From positions 34,325,626 through 34,389,625 of the forward strand of contig JAVMKO010000004.1 of assembly GCA_032164245.1 (NCBI GenBank): DNA of 64,000 nt. Direction: 5' to 3'. Both the position numbers and the translations under genes were made by a program. The notes below the pieces were generated by a model. That model did no database searches, was not told where the DNA came from, and worked only from the letters and a program-made list of their open reading frames with translations. Origin of the DNA: Sternotherus odoratus. Its lineage: Eukaryota > Chordata > Testudines > Kinosternidae. Below, one piece after another: positions 63,293 through 64,000 of this stretch. How positions within the stretch are numbered: position 1 is the stretch's first letter; each line of letters opens with the position of its first letter.

Positions 63293-64000
63293 ATTTATTA
63301 TGGGATGATAATTCCATTTTTTGACTGTCTCTTATTGGTTTTACTTCAAATAATTTGTCTAATTAGGCCCCATCTGTTAACTGGGCCTAATGATGTGACT
63401 TAACTTTGTCATGTAGGTTTGAAACATAATGGTCAATGGTCTTACCTGGCTGTTGTCTTGAAAAGAAAATGTTCCTTTATAACCAAGTGACATTCTTGTT
63501 GATCAGAATATCCTTCAAATTTCTGAATGACTGGCTTGTCCTTTGCACCCCTTTTCATATTCCATTGAAAATGTTAGATATCCGTATCTCTGAGCTTGCT
63601 TCCTGTAGCAATGTGTAGGACTTCAACCTCTCAGGTTTCTTTCCAATCACACTTGCCTTCAGGAAACTTGGAAGTACTGCAGCTGCTGCCTCCATTTCTC
63701 TGACATTCTCTTCCATTTCCCAAGACTTAATTACTTAGAAGAAAAAACTTGTTTGATAAACACCTTGTAATAGGGGTGTGACCCAAAGAGTGCTGGTAGA
63801 GATTAATCTTTTATTTCCTCGCCCCAGTCACATAATGGTGTTTGTCTTTTGTAACCATGATCTGTTATCACATGACTGGGTCAGTATCCCCTGACTCCAA
63901 TAACTACTCTTTCAGGTTAACCTTCCAGTTTTAACCAACTTATAGTGAGTCTAACAGACATCACATTGAACTTTAGTTTTTAATGCAACTTTTAACTCTT
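63293..64000. other. Intron 2, end of window
   Basis: No exon 3 of FGF2 and no recognised repeat. Confidence 0.5.

Larger units (their letters stand above)
56066..64000 (+). other. FGF2: FGF2 intron 2, incomplete
   Basis: Starts at the gtaagc donor. No exon 3 (which should begin with the KCVTDE-like segment) is found up to the window end, so the intron is at least 7.9 kb. Confidence 0.85.

Noticed and set aside
56066..64000. FGF2 exon 3 or antisense NUDT6 exons
   Set aside because: No frame with the expected C-terminal FGF2 sequence or a Nudix box was found. Both are expected further downstream.

Overview
The window is vertebrate nuclear DNA, most probably from a turtle. It carries the 5' part of FGF2 on the plus strand: a TATA-less CpG-island promoter (about 24.98-25.83 kb), coding exon 1 (25827-26004), a roughly 30-kb intron 1, coding exon 2 (55962-56065) and the start of intron 2. 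Exon 3 and the neighbouring genes lie outside. The splice phases, the exon lengths (178 coding bases and 104 bases) and the protein match vertebrate FGF2. The turtle assignment is an inference from the repeats: CR1 LINEs, hAT and Harbinger elements with non-autonomous derivatives, Penelope-like elements (PLEs) and roughly 1.1-kb LTR-like units resemble those I know from chelonians. No other functional host gene, tRNA or rRNA was recognised.

Layout. 1-25 kb is intergenic: a hAT MITE (2.5 kb), LTR-like units (5.2 kb and, reversed, 19.9 kb), a decayed CR1 (7.5-8.7 kb), PLE-type foldbacks (7.0, 11.3 and 21.2 kb), a degenerate purine-rich tandem array (13.5-14.2 kb), a C-rich element (17.2-17.7 kb) and a broken Harbinger nuclease gene (17.9-19.8 kb). 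25-26 kb is the FGF2 promoter and exon 1, with an in-frame GC-rich extension holding CUG codons. 26-56 kb is intron 1, filled with nested transposons. 56-64 kb is intron 2, with a Penelope-type reverse transcriptase fragment running into a C-rich minisatellite, a Harbinger Myb gene and several small elements.

The most unusual object is at 33999-34885. It is a TA-flanked terminal-inverted-repeat element that encloses, antisense to FGF2, an uninterrupted 106-codon piece of the Ras exchange factor SOS1 (start of the REM region). A 24-base A tract follows that piece on its sense strand. It looks like a host gene fragment captured by a vertebrate DNA transposon.

The second notable pattern is a set of short insertions (46-203 bp) that share PLE-type end sequences. 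Five of them have 10-14-bp direct repeats at their borders, and several are head-to-head foldbacks. One keeps a hammerhead-ribozyme-like core. These are probably terminal debris of the retroelement class represented by the reverse transcriptase at 57.7-58.7 kb.

All family assignments rest on reading the sequence and on recalled consensus features. No database search was possible.
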